Notes: generated by a model not told the origin, from the letters alone. 64,000 bases of DNA from Daphnia pulex (GCF_021134715.1 NC_060025.1:4464001-4528000), one strand, 5' to 3'. Counted from the stretch's first letter, positions 23,001 to 32,302 are shown. Numbers and translations are program-made.

Positions 23001-23651
23001 CGTGATTAAATTGTGATTAGTTACTGAAATCTCCGCGTTATTTTGAATAAAAATTGTCTTATTTTCAGTATTTTTAACAGGCAAATTTGAAATTTCGTTT
23101 ACAGTTAGATCTTCTGGTATTTCAATAATAGTATCGGTTGTGCCAGAAGATTTTTTAATTATACTAGTTTGCCCCACACTAGTACGGTTAGACTGAACGG
23201 TCCCTGGTGATTCAATTACCGAAGGAACAGAAATAATCGGCTCAATTTCTTTTGGAGAAATGGAACGGTCAAACGCAAGCTTTTTAATCGGAGAAATAGT
23301 CGGTTCAACTTTAGATTTTTTCGGCGACGGGGAAAAAAAACTAACGAATTTTTCCGCAAAAGATTTTGAAATTCCCTTATTTACGTTTCGTTTAAACAAA
23401 TATTCAGGATCGGGAATACTTTTTAGTTGGACATAATTCTTATTTGATCGAGTAGGTCTATTAATAACACGAGTGTCTATTGTTTGGCGCTTCTGAGCGG
23501 TAGATGCGAGCGGAGTGGACGTAATTGGGACAGAAAGAGGAAGTTTAGTTGGAAGAATCGGTACAGTTTTATCAGTAGAAATATCATTTAAATCTTCCAA
23601 GTTTTTACGAAAAATACTTTTAGTCTTAGGCCTAGCACCGTACGATGACAT
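20046..23651 (-). CDS. Gag polyprotein of Gypsy copy 1, unusually long
   Basis: 1,201 codons, starting MSSYGARPKTKSIFRKNLED. The capsid-type region is recognisable around residues 775-900 (FDRWIKLFENVVAMSNW, then YQTKFDEIQRKPKENI). Two CCHC zinc knuckles near the C-terminus (CTNCGLTNHNIETC and CFYCKNTGHRANGC, both C-x2-C-x4-H-x4-C) mark the nucleocapsid, after a glutamine/proline-rich linker. The first 700 or so residues are low-complexity, serine/asparagine/charged sequence with no family match, and make this Gag two to three times the usual Gypsy length. Confidence 0.9.
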   Translation of the reverse strand: MSSYGARPKTKSIFRKNLEDLNDISTDKTVPILPTKLPLSVPITSTPLASTAQKRQTIDTRVINRPTRSNKNYVQLKSIPDPEYLFKRNVNKGISKSFAEKFVSFFSPSPKKSKVEPTISPIKKLAFDRSISPKEIEPIISVPSVIESPGTVQSNRTSVGQTSIIKKSSGTTDTIIEIPEDLTVNEISNLPVKNTENKTIFIQNNAEISVTNHNLITTANGIDCQSAVEEEDTLFDILNRIGGLIRNLPPTVLPTPVAFNNSTIEAIHNPITYTPYIHFDNVISELGKHSIAVGGEEESVEDIIEFPIKQTISHGNEDGRNTINSQQIRVFGDQRTEKAPPKLQDELRDNKVNYGYLEEGASSNRYFPTSGIFQNSYQESVRPIFPFPSSSSGFPNPSEINPFKRQADGDLDSSVRNDSPFSCICELCSERANNDNRIHQRDLGIPTGSENIQNQIRNDQSCLGPESAGNFLSLPPTQTPIVDIELSTPRSEKKVNFSLQPDNQHNKSERLPYFPVVSGSEFIAPFQPNYPRSGVHSSDIDTPNYLSGTCATNEVNQKSPDEDTVSEKVFNFCSNIGRFDSFAARTESRNPNTDRDFVERNSNAEQSNRPTEPSKTSITNTSYGGKERIDKGKYNKEKMAADSTRPKPSFFEQHRTVDEPPRRARKEGDYERRSDERNPSGWAGRGSNDYRPRESDTQSSDTDESTFFVEYQPSRDTLKSLKPKGNNNSSSIRSPSPKKASSPNRPSQNFSDTHKGRGAMTMLNQIQNYTGSPAVRFDRWIKLFENVVAMSNWNNADIVNMLSTKMSGEAYDLLQNIMESGNTEYSSIKSLFQENFHGDEDSDYYQTKFDEIQRKPKENILNYAFRLKTIYQRAYPSNKLESAEEKATQLRFLRQKFLQGLEHELQHIVRYKKVSSFEELVAVTQKYAKRVQLDQHSKDQKVFVNAVAANDQKDSLIVQAIEKQNETICAIATSLKMGNKPAEANVYNNSAQNSNFDNRLDRLTESIIDLRGLMQANMETNISLNRNSVGQSNQQNHQSSAPRNNFNKQRPNTRFQQPVGRETYLFDSQPSHYPNPNFPPLDFSLQPPVPQFPQPLRTFPQAIQQPTQQTNQRFQQPPRPFQSPQPTFQQPIRPQQSGMKCTNCGLTNHNIETCYRNQRQALDANVCFYCKNTGHRANGCPNRPNIIRPAPPGFLQTQGNA

Positions 23652-23660
23652 TGTAAGTGA

Positions 23661-23681
23661 GTTCGAAAATCGCTGCCACCA
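23661..23681 (-). other. Putative primer-binding site of Gypsy copy 1
   Basis: Directly after the 5' LTR end (CCTTTACA) and a TC spacer the sense strand reads TGGTGGCAGCGATTTTCGAA, starting with TGG as tRNA-primed elements do. I could not assign the priming tRNA; none of the five tRNA types in this window matches it by eye. Confidence 0.6.
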
Positions 23682-23683
23682 GA

Positions 23684-24709
23684 TGTAAAGGTCGACACAA
23701 CGGAATCATTGTGTCACCAATACGAAGAACTTAAATACTATGAGGCGACTTTACTCACAATGTCAAAGTGAAGTGTCTAAGACCAACGGGAATAATTAAG
23801 GCTAAACGATGTATTGATAACGGACAGATCATACAATAAGGTGAACTAATAATATTAAATAGTGAGACGATAAATAGGTGAGACAATACTACTTGTATGG
23901 AGAAAATGTGGTAGCGGGCTGAGCGGTTAGGCTTGTCGAGAAACGGCAAGTTTCGAGGTACAGTTGGAAATGGCACTTAGCTTAAATAACAGGCACTGAG
24001 CACAAGGGAAAAATATAGCTAAATACAATACCAAAAAGGAGAGTGCGACTGGAACACAATGGTAGTGTGAATGCCGTGGGAGAATGCAGTCCAGAATAAC
24101 ATTTACATACAGTTTTTATACTAATTCTGGCTGCACGGTTAGCATAGGCCTAGAGAGGAAGTATAGGGAGCAGACATGTTTAGGCCTAGAGAGGATAGTA
24201 TAGGGAAACGTGAGCAGACACGTTAAGACATGGCAAGAGCGGAGACGGACGAAAAGGGAGTTTGTTATTGAAAAGCGTTGAAGGAAAAAGGAAAATATAT
24301 TTATATAGTGTCATAAAAGATAAAAGTACGCCTAAAGTTAATATAGCGAAAAGGGAAAGGGGATAGTAAAAAGGGAAAGGGATGGGGCGAGTTGGCGGCA
24401 GAGATGGGGCGAGTTGGCGGCAGATTCAAATGGCAGCAGCCTCCTCTGGTATGAGATGGAGAATAGCGGAAGCGACATCTAGTAGTCGACGTTAGAGATT
24501 GTCTTGTAGAAAGGGAAAGTAACAAGGGAAAGGGGTGGGGCAAGTTGGCGGCAAGGATGGGGCGAGTTGGCGGCAGATTCAAATGGTAGCAGCCTCCTCT
24601 GGTATGAGATGAAGTATAGCGGAAGCGACATCTAGTAGTCGACGTTAGAGATTGTCTTGTAGAAAGGGAAAGTAACAGAAAACGGGAGTCGACCGAGCGT
24701 TCTGTTACA
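23684..24709 (-). repeat. 5' LTR of Gypsy copy 1
   Basis: 1,026 bp, TG...CA ends, no difference seen against the 3' LTR at 10,394-11,419, flanked outside by the CTAT target duplication at 24,710-24,713. Confidence 0.93.
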
Positions 24710-25520
24710 CTATAGTAATTTTTCTAAAAAAATGTGTTAAAGTATTAAGCATGTAAGATTCTGATTTCCATTTTTTTCTATGCGTTGAACATTAGCATTT
24801 AGCAAAAAAGTTGATTTTCTTCAAAATATTAAGCGTAAATTTTGATCGGAGCGTTTCTTGGGATTCCATCGTAAAACATACCCAGAGATTTGATCGGGTA
24901 TCGCAGTGGTATTAATTTAGGGAGAGAATCCCTGGGATTGGAGCGCAACAACAAAAAAGCGTGATCGTGTCCAACCCTGGTAAATTTTCTTGTTTCTAAG
25001 TTTTCTTTAGTATTATATTTGAATAACACTTAAATTTTAAAATAGAAAAAATTATAGAATGTCTGATTTATTTTTTATTTTTGGAAAAATGTGGAAATTT
25101 TGTCTGGCTTTTTGACAAAATTCCAGAAGCTATAATTAAAAGAGCCCCAGCGTTGTTTCGTGGAGTGATATACCTATAGAAAGACCTTGGACCTAGGCTG
25201 AATCTCATCTAAGCAGTTTTTTCCACTATTTTTTTAAACTGCATAACAAATCTTGTAAATGAGACGATAAAAGAATTTTGTTTCGGATATCTCTAATATG
25301 TTATGCTGCTTTGTTAAATGAGTGGCTGCAGCTTGTTTGATCATGTTGAGGTTGGAATTACATTCTGCACTTCCAAAAGCTTCAAAATGGCATGCTTCAA
25401 TTCTTTCAAAGTATTTAAAAAATTATAGAAAAAAATTAGACTATTTCACTACCACTAAAACCCTCATGATAACCTGAAATGTTTGCAATTGCAGGAATAA
25501 AGTGAAAATAAAAAATCTGC
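24710..25520. other. Unassigned AT-rich stretch
   Basis: Between Gypsy copy 1 and the TIR element at 25,521. Only short, lysine-rich frames; no gene, RNA or terminal repeat recognised. Confidence 0.5.
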
Positions 25521-25749
25521 TTACCCAGATAGCACAGTGCAGTCCCATATACGTCCAAAATACGTCACTTTGGGACGTCTGAGATGTACTTGGCATATAG
25601 CAGATTCCCAAGTTTACATTCCTAGGACGTCTTTTACGTATGGCCAATGTCCGCTTCGCCGAGATCTCATATTGGTCCTTATCCCGTCCCATTGGATGGA
25701 CTTTAGACGTACTTGGGACAGAAAAAGGATCTCAAGAAGTCATTAATAA

Positions 25750-26981
25750 CAAGATTCCTTCGGTAATGTCCTTCGGGAATTTTTTTAAACGTTAAAGAGC
25801 CAGAAAATCAATGTTAAATAGTAGAAAGTAAATAGTATACATACTATTATGTTTGGAAAATTCTGTTTCCCTTTATTCTCTTAAACGATTTGATTCTTAT
25901 TAACTAATTGACTAATATTCTGTCAATATTATGAGTGGTGCGACTTAGGTGTGGCGGAGGCTTCGCCCCGCAACCCCACGTCGCACTTCATGTTTAGATT
26001 AAGTTAAAGTAACACTTATTACTATAGTAACAATACAATTATATCATGCGGTCACATGTTGCATTACATGAGTCTTGGCTAATAGATAGCGAGCTACCAT
26101 GATACCCATTTTTTCCCTTCCGGTTCGGTTCAAATCTCGATCAAGTCGGAAAGGAAAACTAAGTTTGTAATTTTTGAAAAATTCCTCTTAATAAGCTTAC
26201 GGAGGTGGAAGTTGAAGTGGAAGATCGGTGGTAACTCTTCACGACCGCAAGAAGATCTTGATGACCGAGGAGAGGACAGAGGAAGAAGGGAGAGATGACC
26301 CAGAGCTTCAAAATGAAGATAATCTAACATTTTTAAAATGTTCCTCAACTTCTTGGTTGATGACTAACTGTTAAAAAAGGAGGCATAGAAATTTTACTTG
26401 GACAACCAAATTTATTAAAATCAAGATAAAAAATAGTAAACAAAAAGAGGTAATAATAAAACAAAAAGGGTTAAAAAAATAAGAGTGGGAAAATACAAAG
26501 TAAAAAGAAGAATAAAGATGAAATCGAAATCGAACATAAAAACCAAATCAAATAATAATACTCTCCACTCCCATAGCAGAGAACTTGTCTTGCTAGGGAA
26601 GATCCAAACTTTTTTTTTCTTTTTGTTTACACTGCTGAGCATGCACTGACAGTTGGAAGGTTACGCAAAAAAAGCGAATTCACTAACTGGAATGTAAGGA
26701 AGGATGTAAGGATTCGGCAACCAGCTAGGTAACAAATACGCAAATTAAATTTCTAAAACAGTAATAAAAACAAATGAAAACCCCGTTACGCAATGTATCA
26801 AATTTTGAGAGAATTATGTACAAAATTTGGTGACGATTGGTCATTCAGGGAAGAAACGCATTAAGGATAACTAAATGGACATTAAACCCTCTGAATTTCA
26901 CTATTAGCTACTACTACCCTACCCCCTATACCCCACACCCTATATTGTTAAGGACCTTCGTATATAAATATACCTCAGGGA
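25750..26981 (-). mobile_element. Helitron-like non-autonomous element, copy A
   Basis: 1,232 bp. Read on the minus strand it starts TCCCTGAGGTATATTTATAT and ends CCGAAGGAATCTTG. The host base before is A and the base after is T, with no target duplication. It shares both termini and much of its length with the insert at 49,806-51,197. Near its 3' side is a GC-rich imperfect hairpin (around 25,934-25,990) with GTGCGAC and GTCGCAC arms. The TC start and A|T target fit Helitrons, but the 3' end CTTG departs from the usual CTRR. Confidence 0.55.
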
Positions 26982-27179
26982 TAAATCTTTTTCTGGACTC
27001 TGAATTTCGTTCCTTTTTTCTTTCCTCTTCTTTTTCTTATGAGTGTTTGCCTTCCCGACATTTTTTCACGAACGCTGATCCGGATATCCGGACGAAAAGT
27101 TTATTTGCCAAAGTATACAAAGGGTTATCGGGCACACTACTTAAATCAACTGCACGCTAACAGCATTGTTGAAGAAATA

Positions 27180-27250
27180 TGGAACCTGAACCGGGGATCG
27201 AACCTAGATCGTCGTGGTAAGAAGCCAGCACTATACAAATGAGCCACGAA
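27180..27250 (-). repeat. tRNA-like (SINE-head-like) sequence
   Basis: On the minus strand: GTGGCTCATTTGTATAGTGC resembles a box A/D-arm and GGTTCGATCCCC a box B/T-arm at near-tRNA spacing. I cannot pair an acceptor stem, so it is a tRNA-derived relic or SINE head rather than a working tRNA. Confidence 0.35.
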
Positions 27251-27559
27251 TTCATGTCTACAATTTTGAAGATAAAGGTAATAATAAGATTTTAGAATCA
27301 AACTTTGCCGCGAAAAGATAAAGACAGTTTCTCCGAAATTTTCTAAGTGTCGAGAAGGAGCCAAAAAATAAAAACGGAACGCATCAGAGACTTATACGAG
27401 AGGGAGTAAAAAATGACGTATCCGACAAGATGAAAAATGAGTAACGTATTCAAATAAGGGCTCGCAATGGGACCTGTGCCCTGCAAGATTCCCCTGTGCC
27501 CACCGCACCAGCCGCACGGCTTTGGTCCCACCTTGGGACAACAATTCCTATCTGGGTAA

Positions 27560-28357
27560 TAACCTTAGAAGCAAAGTCATTTTTGGGGGAATGCAGCTTA
27601 GTTCTAATCTGAAAGAAAACTTTCACCAAATCTCAAATGCTACCTCTCAATTTTGCATTTGTTGGGAAATTCAAATCATACTATTATTTGTTTGGAAATC
27701 AAGCATACAATTTTTGAACGGCCAGCTTTAAAATCAATGATACCAATAACAAGTAATACTAATTTCATTAAGAATGAAACAGAAAATTATTCAATATTCG
27801 TATAACGTATAAAAGACTTGTGTTCGAAAAAAATGGTCCGTCATTATATCATTAGAAATATTCCAATGAACAAGCATGTCTCGTAACAGTTTGTGGCTTG
27901 CAGTATTAAAAGAACGATTTATGTATTTTCTAGTTCCTTGATAACTAAGTTCGCTAATAAGAGCGTCACCTGGTTTATCTTGCATCTATTGTTTTCACTG
28001 CTGCCATCAATGGAATCACTGGTAAAAAGTTTTTAAAATTGATGATTAGATTAATCGTGAGTCATGAAACAATCTTGTTTTCTTACTAGTTGGTGATGTA
28101 GTAGCAAGCTGGCAAAAGTTTTTTTTTAAACACTAGTACATATAAGTCCAACATAGGAAAAATTCCTTCGTTTAGAAGTCCAAGGGATGACCAGCAGTTA
28201 ATTTATGGAAAATGAGGATTCAACATTTTTTTTCTGAATCCGAACGACGAGCAGTAATACCCTACAACAACAAAAAACAAGTTGAAAAAAAAACGCGAAA
28301 TACATAATAAAACGTATGACTGTTGCGATCAAAATCTGTGGAATGGACAACATTTGA
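27560..28357. other. Unassigned AT-rich stretch
   Basis: A minus-strand frame at 27,791-27,985 (64 codons, including SELSYQGTRKYINRSFN) is open but unassigned. No other structure seen. Confidence 0.4.
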
Positions 28358-28780
28358 GTGTTCTTGTTGCGCAAAGTTTTGTACTTTTTCTTGAAAAATA
28401 GTTGCGCAATATGTGGGTGGAAACGCAAGATTATCAAGAATCATTATTCATTGGCCAGAAGGCTTGAAATTCCATTCCCAGTGTACAAGCCGGAAGAATG
28501 TTTGGTTTTTAATAAGGTATTCAAGATGTTAGCGAGCCCAATTGCGCTAGTGTGTATCTTGATTTCGATGTTTTACCCTTGTGAAAACGTTATCACCGAA
28601 AGAACAGAAAAAATAAATTTTAATGTAACATTTAAAAACTACTTTCCGTGTACGATAAGATTACATGATTGCTTTCCACCAATTTTATTTGCCCGGATAG
28701 CATTAGTCTCTCCATATTTGGTTAAAAAAGCAAATAGCTTATTATGGATCTCTTTTTCATCTCTAGAAGACACTATCTAA
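28358..28780 (+). CDS. Unassigned 140-codon ORF with a hydrophobic segment
   Basis: Open frame with CAICGWKRK near the start, a hydrophobic stretch KMLASPIALVCILISMFYPC mid-way and a second one near the end (FARIALVSPYLV). One or two membrane passes are possible. It may be an exon or relic of a membrane protein such as a chemoreceptor, but I see no motif that would settle it, and AT-rich DNA can stay open by chance at this length. Confidence 0.22.
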   Translation: MFLLRKVLYFFLKNSCAICGWKRKIIKNHYSLARRLEIPFPVYKPEECLVFNKVFKMLASPIALVCILISMFYPCENVITERTEKINFNVTFKNYFPCTIRLHDCFPPILFARIALVSPYLVKKANSLLWISFSSLEDTI

Positions 28781-29037
28781 CTTATTCCATGCCAGTGGCG
28801 TTAGTAGTATATGTGCACCACTTAGCTCAAACTCTATGAGAAGCAACACCTGTTTTGCGTAATCGCTCGAATTTGATGCTATTGACAATAGTTATCAAAT
28901 TAGAATATATTTTCCTATGGTAGATTTTAGAAAGACAGATGAAGACATGTGCAGAAATGTCCGCGCAAGTATGGTATAATAATTTCTATCGTGTATAATC
29001 TCAGTGTTAGGAACGTCACCGACTGACTTACGTCAAA

Positions 29038-29057
29038 ATCATGACTTAAGTCATGAT
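29038..29057. repeat. Perfect 20-bp palindrome
   Basis: ATCATGACTT followed directly by AAGTCATGAT, with no spacer. It could be a dimer-binding site (the TGACTTAAGTCA core resembles paired half sites) or the tip of a larger foldback. It lies 25 bases before the hairpin at 29,083-29,154. Confidence 0.6.
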
Positions 29058-29082
29058 AATAATAATCAAAAAAGCTTATTTT

Positions 29083-29154
29083 GAAAAAAGCAAGGGAAGT
29101 TGGAGTTCTTAAAAAAATTAATTGCCAGAAGAATAGATCTCCCTTGCTTTTTTC
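29083..29154. repeat. Hairpin with 15-bp perfect arms
   Basis: GAAAAAAGCAAGGGA is repeated inverted as TCCCTTGCTTTTTTC after a 42-base loop that contains a smaller TTCTT/AAGAA stem. It could be a small foldback element or a structured RNA. Nothing adjacent identifies it. Confidence 0.5.
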
Positions 29155-29689
29155 TAAATCGGCCCTTAGATGGAGTGGCGAAATGACGTCCGTCAATGGC
29201 GAAAATCTTCAGAAAATGACGAAAAATTTTCAAGATTTTCAATTGCCAATATCTCTGCTAATAAGGGTTAAAAAAAACGGGGCGAGATCTCTGTAGAGGG
29301 GGGCAAAATCTTTCATGCTGAACAATTAGTTTTTTTTAAAGGTCTGGTTTGCCCAAAAACTGATGTCAAAAATCCGAAAAAAACGCTACAGTTTGAGCCG
29401 TGAACGCTCAATCTTCCGCTTAAACGTATCAGCCAATCAGTGCAACCAAGCCTCTCCCCCTCTCAACCGTGCTGCCTACAACCCTCTTTTGCCCTAAGGG
29501 TCTAAAGGAGGAACACGAAAAGGGTGATTTGAATGAAGGTCACGTCGTCCACCAAAAATGGAGTGGCGTGCGTGTGTGAGTGTAAAACGTTGAGCGCCAC
29601 ACCTCCCAGGGGTGCGCCCGCACAGCTCAATTGTTTGTGCGAACGGCAAGACTACTCGACTATACATAAAAACTGTAGGCAGCGTACGT

Positions 29690-30520
29690 ACGCCGTAAGG
29701 TACCCGAAGGGAATGTTAAGGGTATTCTAGTTGGTATAGTAGTATTGGTATAGTTTTATAAAGACAGAGCTATAGAATAGTTATAGAATAATAAAAATAT
29801 TCTGTTATAAAGGTAGGCCTATTATTAAGATGAATTAATAACATTTAAAAAAAATGTATGCCCTTAGTTTCCGGAAGATTGTAATAAGCATAAATCGAGA
29901 AAGAGATTAAAAGAATATTTCCGCATGTTTATATCCAAACATTAAATAAAAATTAAATTCCAAAAAAACCTAATATGATATGGCGCGGCGTAAGGGTAAG
30001 GCGTGACTTTGGTGCGGCGGAGGCTTCGCCCCGCCACCCCACGTCACACCGGATCTTGTTAAAATTAAATTTAAGTAACTACCTATCAGCACTTCTGTTA
30101 CTGGAGATTGATAGCGTTCGGTGATAACATACAGTGACTTCTATTCTATCATACAATAGTAGTCGATTGTCACGTTACGTTTATATCCCTGTCACATGTC
30201 TCTGTATTATCGTCTGCTGTAACAGCTATTGAAATTCTGTCAAAAAGTAACCAGAACTCCGTTTGATCAAATGCCTGAATCGATTGCAGCCAAATTTTCA
30301 GAATAGATGTAAAAAATTGTAAGCTACCGATTACTGCCATTGAAATGCAATAAAATTGTTGATTACAATCAATAATTGCCAAAAACTAGTGCATCCATCT
30401 ATGTAGTGTTACGATAACTGCAAAAAGCCATCTGTGTAGTGTTACGAGAACTGAGGGTGCCCATGTAAACCATACTGCAAACGAAACTTTGACCAGTAAC
30501 CCTTCGGGTAACTTCTCCCA
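29690..30520. repeat. Repeat related to the Helitron-like family by its GC-rich hairpin
   Basis: Contains GGTGCGGCGGAGGCTTCGCC, nearly the same block as in the elements at 25,750 and 49,806, at about 30,015-30,050. Its left side has CCCGAAGGGAATGTT and GGGTATTCTAG followed by T, and its right side ACCCTTCGGGTAACTT, again inverted CCGAAGG-type words. The limits are approximate. Confidence 0.35.
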
Positions 30521-30599
30521 GTTATCCTCCACTTTGTCACGTCACTTGCCTAATTAAGCATGCGAAGTAAGAAATGTAATTTGTCTTACCTTACGGGAA

Positions 30600-30962
30600 A
30601 TCGGGAATACAGTTCGACTCCAACTTGCTGAAATTTTCTTTCACTTGTTCCAGCGTTTAGTCTTTATCGGGATCCGCTGAACTCGTTCGGATTGGTGGCT
30701 GGAGTGACATGACTGACGATTTGATAATTCCGGACGGAACTCTGCCTGACTTGTGTGTTTGTTACACCTCAAATATTCCATCCGAGTCGGGTGCATGAAG
30801 AAATGGGCTCCCCGTCTTTTCCGCATCGGTATTCTTGAATTACCAGTAGATGGGCATAGTCCATACCGATTAATAAATTGATTTCTCTTCCGACTTCTTC
30901 AACCGGAAGATCTGCGATATGTGGCCACAGGAGTTTCTTCTTGCTTCCTTCGATAGCCTAAA
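30600..30962 (-). mobile_element. BEL/Pao fossil fragment (pol region)
   Basis: Minus-strand coding remains of the region after the protease core: LLWPHIADLPVEEVGREINL, then LIGMDYAHLLVIQEY and EPISSCTRLGWNI, the conserved 'D-x-L-I-G-x-D ... T-R-x-G-W' block of BEL/Pao polyproteins. It is broken and only a fragment. The tRNA array starts directly at its upstream side (about 30,963). A gag-protease fragment of the same superfamily and strand lies beyond the other side of the array (55,346-56,533). Confidence 0.65.
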
Positions 30963-30971
30963 TACTCCTTT

Positions 30972-31053
30972 CGACGAGGATGGGATTCGAACCCATGCGT
31001 GCAATGCACAATGGATTAGCAGTCCATCACCTTAACCGCTCGGTCACCTCGTC
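30972..31053 (-). tRNA. tRNA-Ser(GCT), copy 1
   Basis: 82 nt with a long variable arm. Acceptor GACGAGG pairs with CCTCGTC, anticodon loop CTGCTAA, T-loop GGGTTCGAATCCC. All features standard. Confidence 0.95.
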
Positions 31054-31182
31054 GGCATTTTTTTCCTTGTTAACGTTTTTCATGTAAAGTCAGATTATCT
31101 CAGTTTATCTGCACCATCCAATTACAGGATAATTATACCGTATCGAACATCACCACATATCTAGTACACAACCTACGTTTCA

Positions 31183-31255
31183 CGCCCGATGAGGGACTTG
31201 AACCCTCGACCTCAGGATTAAAAGTCCTGCGCTCTACCGTCTGAGCTAACCGGGC
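31183..31255 (-). tRNA. tRNA-Lys(TTT), copy 1
   Basis: 73 nt. Acceptor GCCCGGT/ATCGGGC, anticodon loop CTTTTAA with stem CAGGA/TCCTG fully paired. This copy alone has A28 rather than G28 in that stem. Confidence 0.95.
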
Positions 31256-31284
31256 TGTTTTATTCTCCTGGGTGTTATTCACGT

Positions 31285-31357
31285 GGGTTTGTGGCGCAAT
31301 GGATAACGCGCCTGACTACGGATCAGGAGATTCCAGGTTCGACTCCTGGCAAGCTCG
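31285..31357 (+). tRNA. tRNA-Arg(ACG), copy 1
   Basis: 73 nt. Acceptor GGGTTTG/CAAGCTC (two G-U pairs), anticodon loop CTACGGA, stem CCTGA/TCAGG. Standard form without the extra T found in the inner copies. Confidence 0.94.
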
Positions 31358-31421
31358 ACTTACTTGCGTTTCAAGGAAGACACTTGGTTCCATTTGGTTA
31401 TAGCGTTGAATAACAGTGGTC

Positions 31422-31494
31422 GCCTCGATAGCGCAGTAGGCAGCGCGCGAGTCTCATAATCTCGAGGTCGTGAGTTCGAACCTCACTCGGGGCA
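31422..31494 (+). tRNA. tRNA-Met(CAT), elongator, copy 1
   Basis: 73 nt. Acceptor GCCTCGA/TCGGGGC, D-stem GCGC/GCGC, anticodon loop CTCATAA, T-arm GTGAGTTCGAACCTCAC. Elongator type; nothing missing. Confidence 0.95.
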
Positions 31495-32165
31495 TTCATG
31501 TCATTTTACCTCTTGTAAAAATTCAAGTCCAACTTTAGACGGAGCAAAATACTAAACTGTGCTTCGTTTTGAAAAGGATAGAAAGGGTTGTGGTGTTTAC
31601 GTCGATTATGGTTTTTACGTCGATGGGGTTGTGCTCGCCACTACGAAAGTGTTGTTATCTAATTGTAGGCTGTTTGCAAGATATAGTGTCCTTCGGATGT
31701 ATTTGGGGATGGATGCAAACAGACATACTTTGAAGTGGCAATAGACCTTTTTCACAATGCGGAAAGTCGGGATTTTCCAATCTGGCAACGCCGTAATCGG
31801 CCATTTTAGATTTCATTAATTTTTCCCTGTGTAAATTCCCATAAGGAATCGGGGTACCTTTAGTTTAAATTAATTTTTTAATTATTGGTGTCTTACAGCC
31901 AATTTATTTTTCATCGATCGTGTTCCCCGATTAATGGGTAACATTTTCATATATGGTACATTTTACTTGCGGTTTATATTAATTATGTAATTCGAACTTT
32001 TATCAACAATTCACTGAAAATCGTATGAACAGTAATAATAAATCCAATTCATGTTGAAGGCTTAAAAACATGACTTCACTAGTAAAGATATGATTCAAAC
32101 CTGATCACTTTCTGTCCAAAACAAATAGTTATTTCTTAAATTTAGTAATGTTCGTAGTTTAACGT
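31495..32165. other. Spacer of the first array unit with a 258-bp replacement
   Basis: 31,495-31,740 matches the spacer of other units, 31,741-31,998 is unique to this place, and from about 31,999 the cassette resumes upstream of tRNA-Arg. The unique block contains no gene I recognise. Confidence 0.7.
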
Positions 32166-32238
32166 GGGTTTGTGGCGCAATGGATAACGCGCCTGACTAT
32201 GGATCAAGAGATTCCAGGTTCGACTCCTGGCAAGCTCG
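32166..32238 (+). tRNA. tRNA-Arg-derived gene with ATG anticodon, copy 2
   Basis: 73 nt, otherwise as copy 1, but the loop reads CTATGGA, so the anticodon is ATG (a His codon box) instead of ACG. The anticodon stem also has one mismatch (CCTGA/TCAAG). Probably a decaying copy, or an anticodon-shifted tRNA if charged. Confidence 0.8.
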
Positions 32239-32302
32239 ATTTACTTGCGTTTCAAGGAAGACACTTGGTTCCATTTTGTTATAGCGTTCAATGACAGCGG
32301 TC

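Larger units (their letters stand above)
10394..24709 (-). mobile_element. Ty3/Gypsy LTR retroelement with env-like gene, copy 1 (whole-looking)
   Basis: This is a 14,316-bp LTR element read on the minus strand: 5' LTR 23,684-24,709, gag, pol, two small ORFs, an env-like ORF, and 3' LTR 10,394-11,419. The LTRs are each 1,026 bp, begin TG and end CA, and I see no difference between them, which implies a very recent insertion. The 4-bp direct repeat CTAT flanks it (10,390-10,393 and 24,710-24,713). Integrase lies after RT-RNase H, the Ty3/Gypsy (metavirus) order. It looks whole: its five ORFs are open. It is unusually long for the family because of an extended gag and three ORFs after pol. A second copy lies at 39,179-53,491 in opposite orientation. 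Confidence 0.93.
25521..27559. mobile_element. Non-autonomous DNA transposon with TTACCCAGATAG inverted ends
   Basis: The left end reads TTACCCAGATAGCACAG and the right end in reverse reads TTACCCAGATAGGAATTG. The left arm is packed with GACGTC/ACGTCC words, and TCCCA/TGGGA words occur in both arms. The interior holds a Helitron-like insert (25,750-26,981) and a tRNA-like block (27,180-27,250) but no transposase. TIR identity is about 12 bp and no clear target duplication was found, so the outer limits and superfamily are tentative. Confidence 0.45.

Noticed and set aside
25441-25746. Opposing short ORFs with repeated TS/RPK words
   Set aside because: They are produced by the ACGTC-rich arm of the TIR element.
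27180-27250. Working tRNA gene
   Set aside because: Box A- and B-like words are present, but no acceptor stem can be paired and the anticodon stem is poor.
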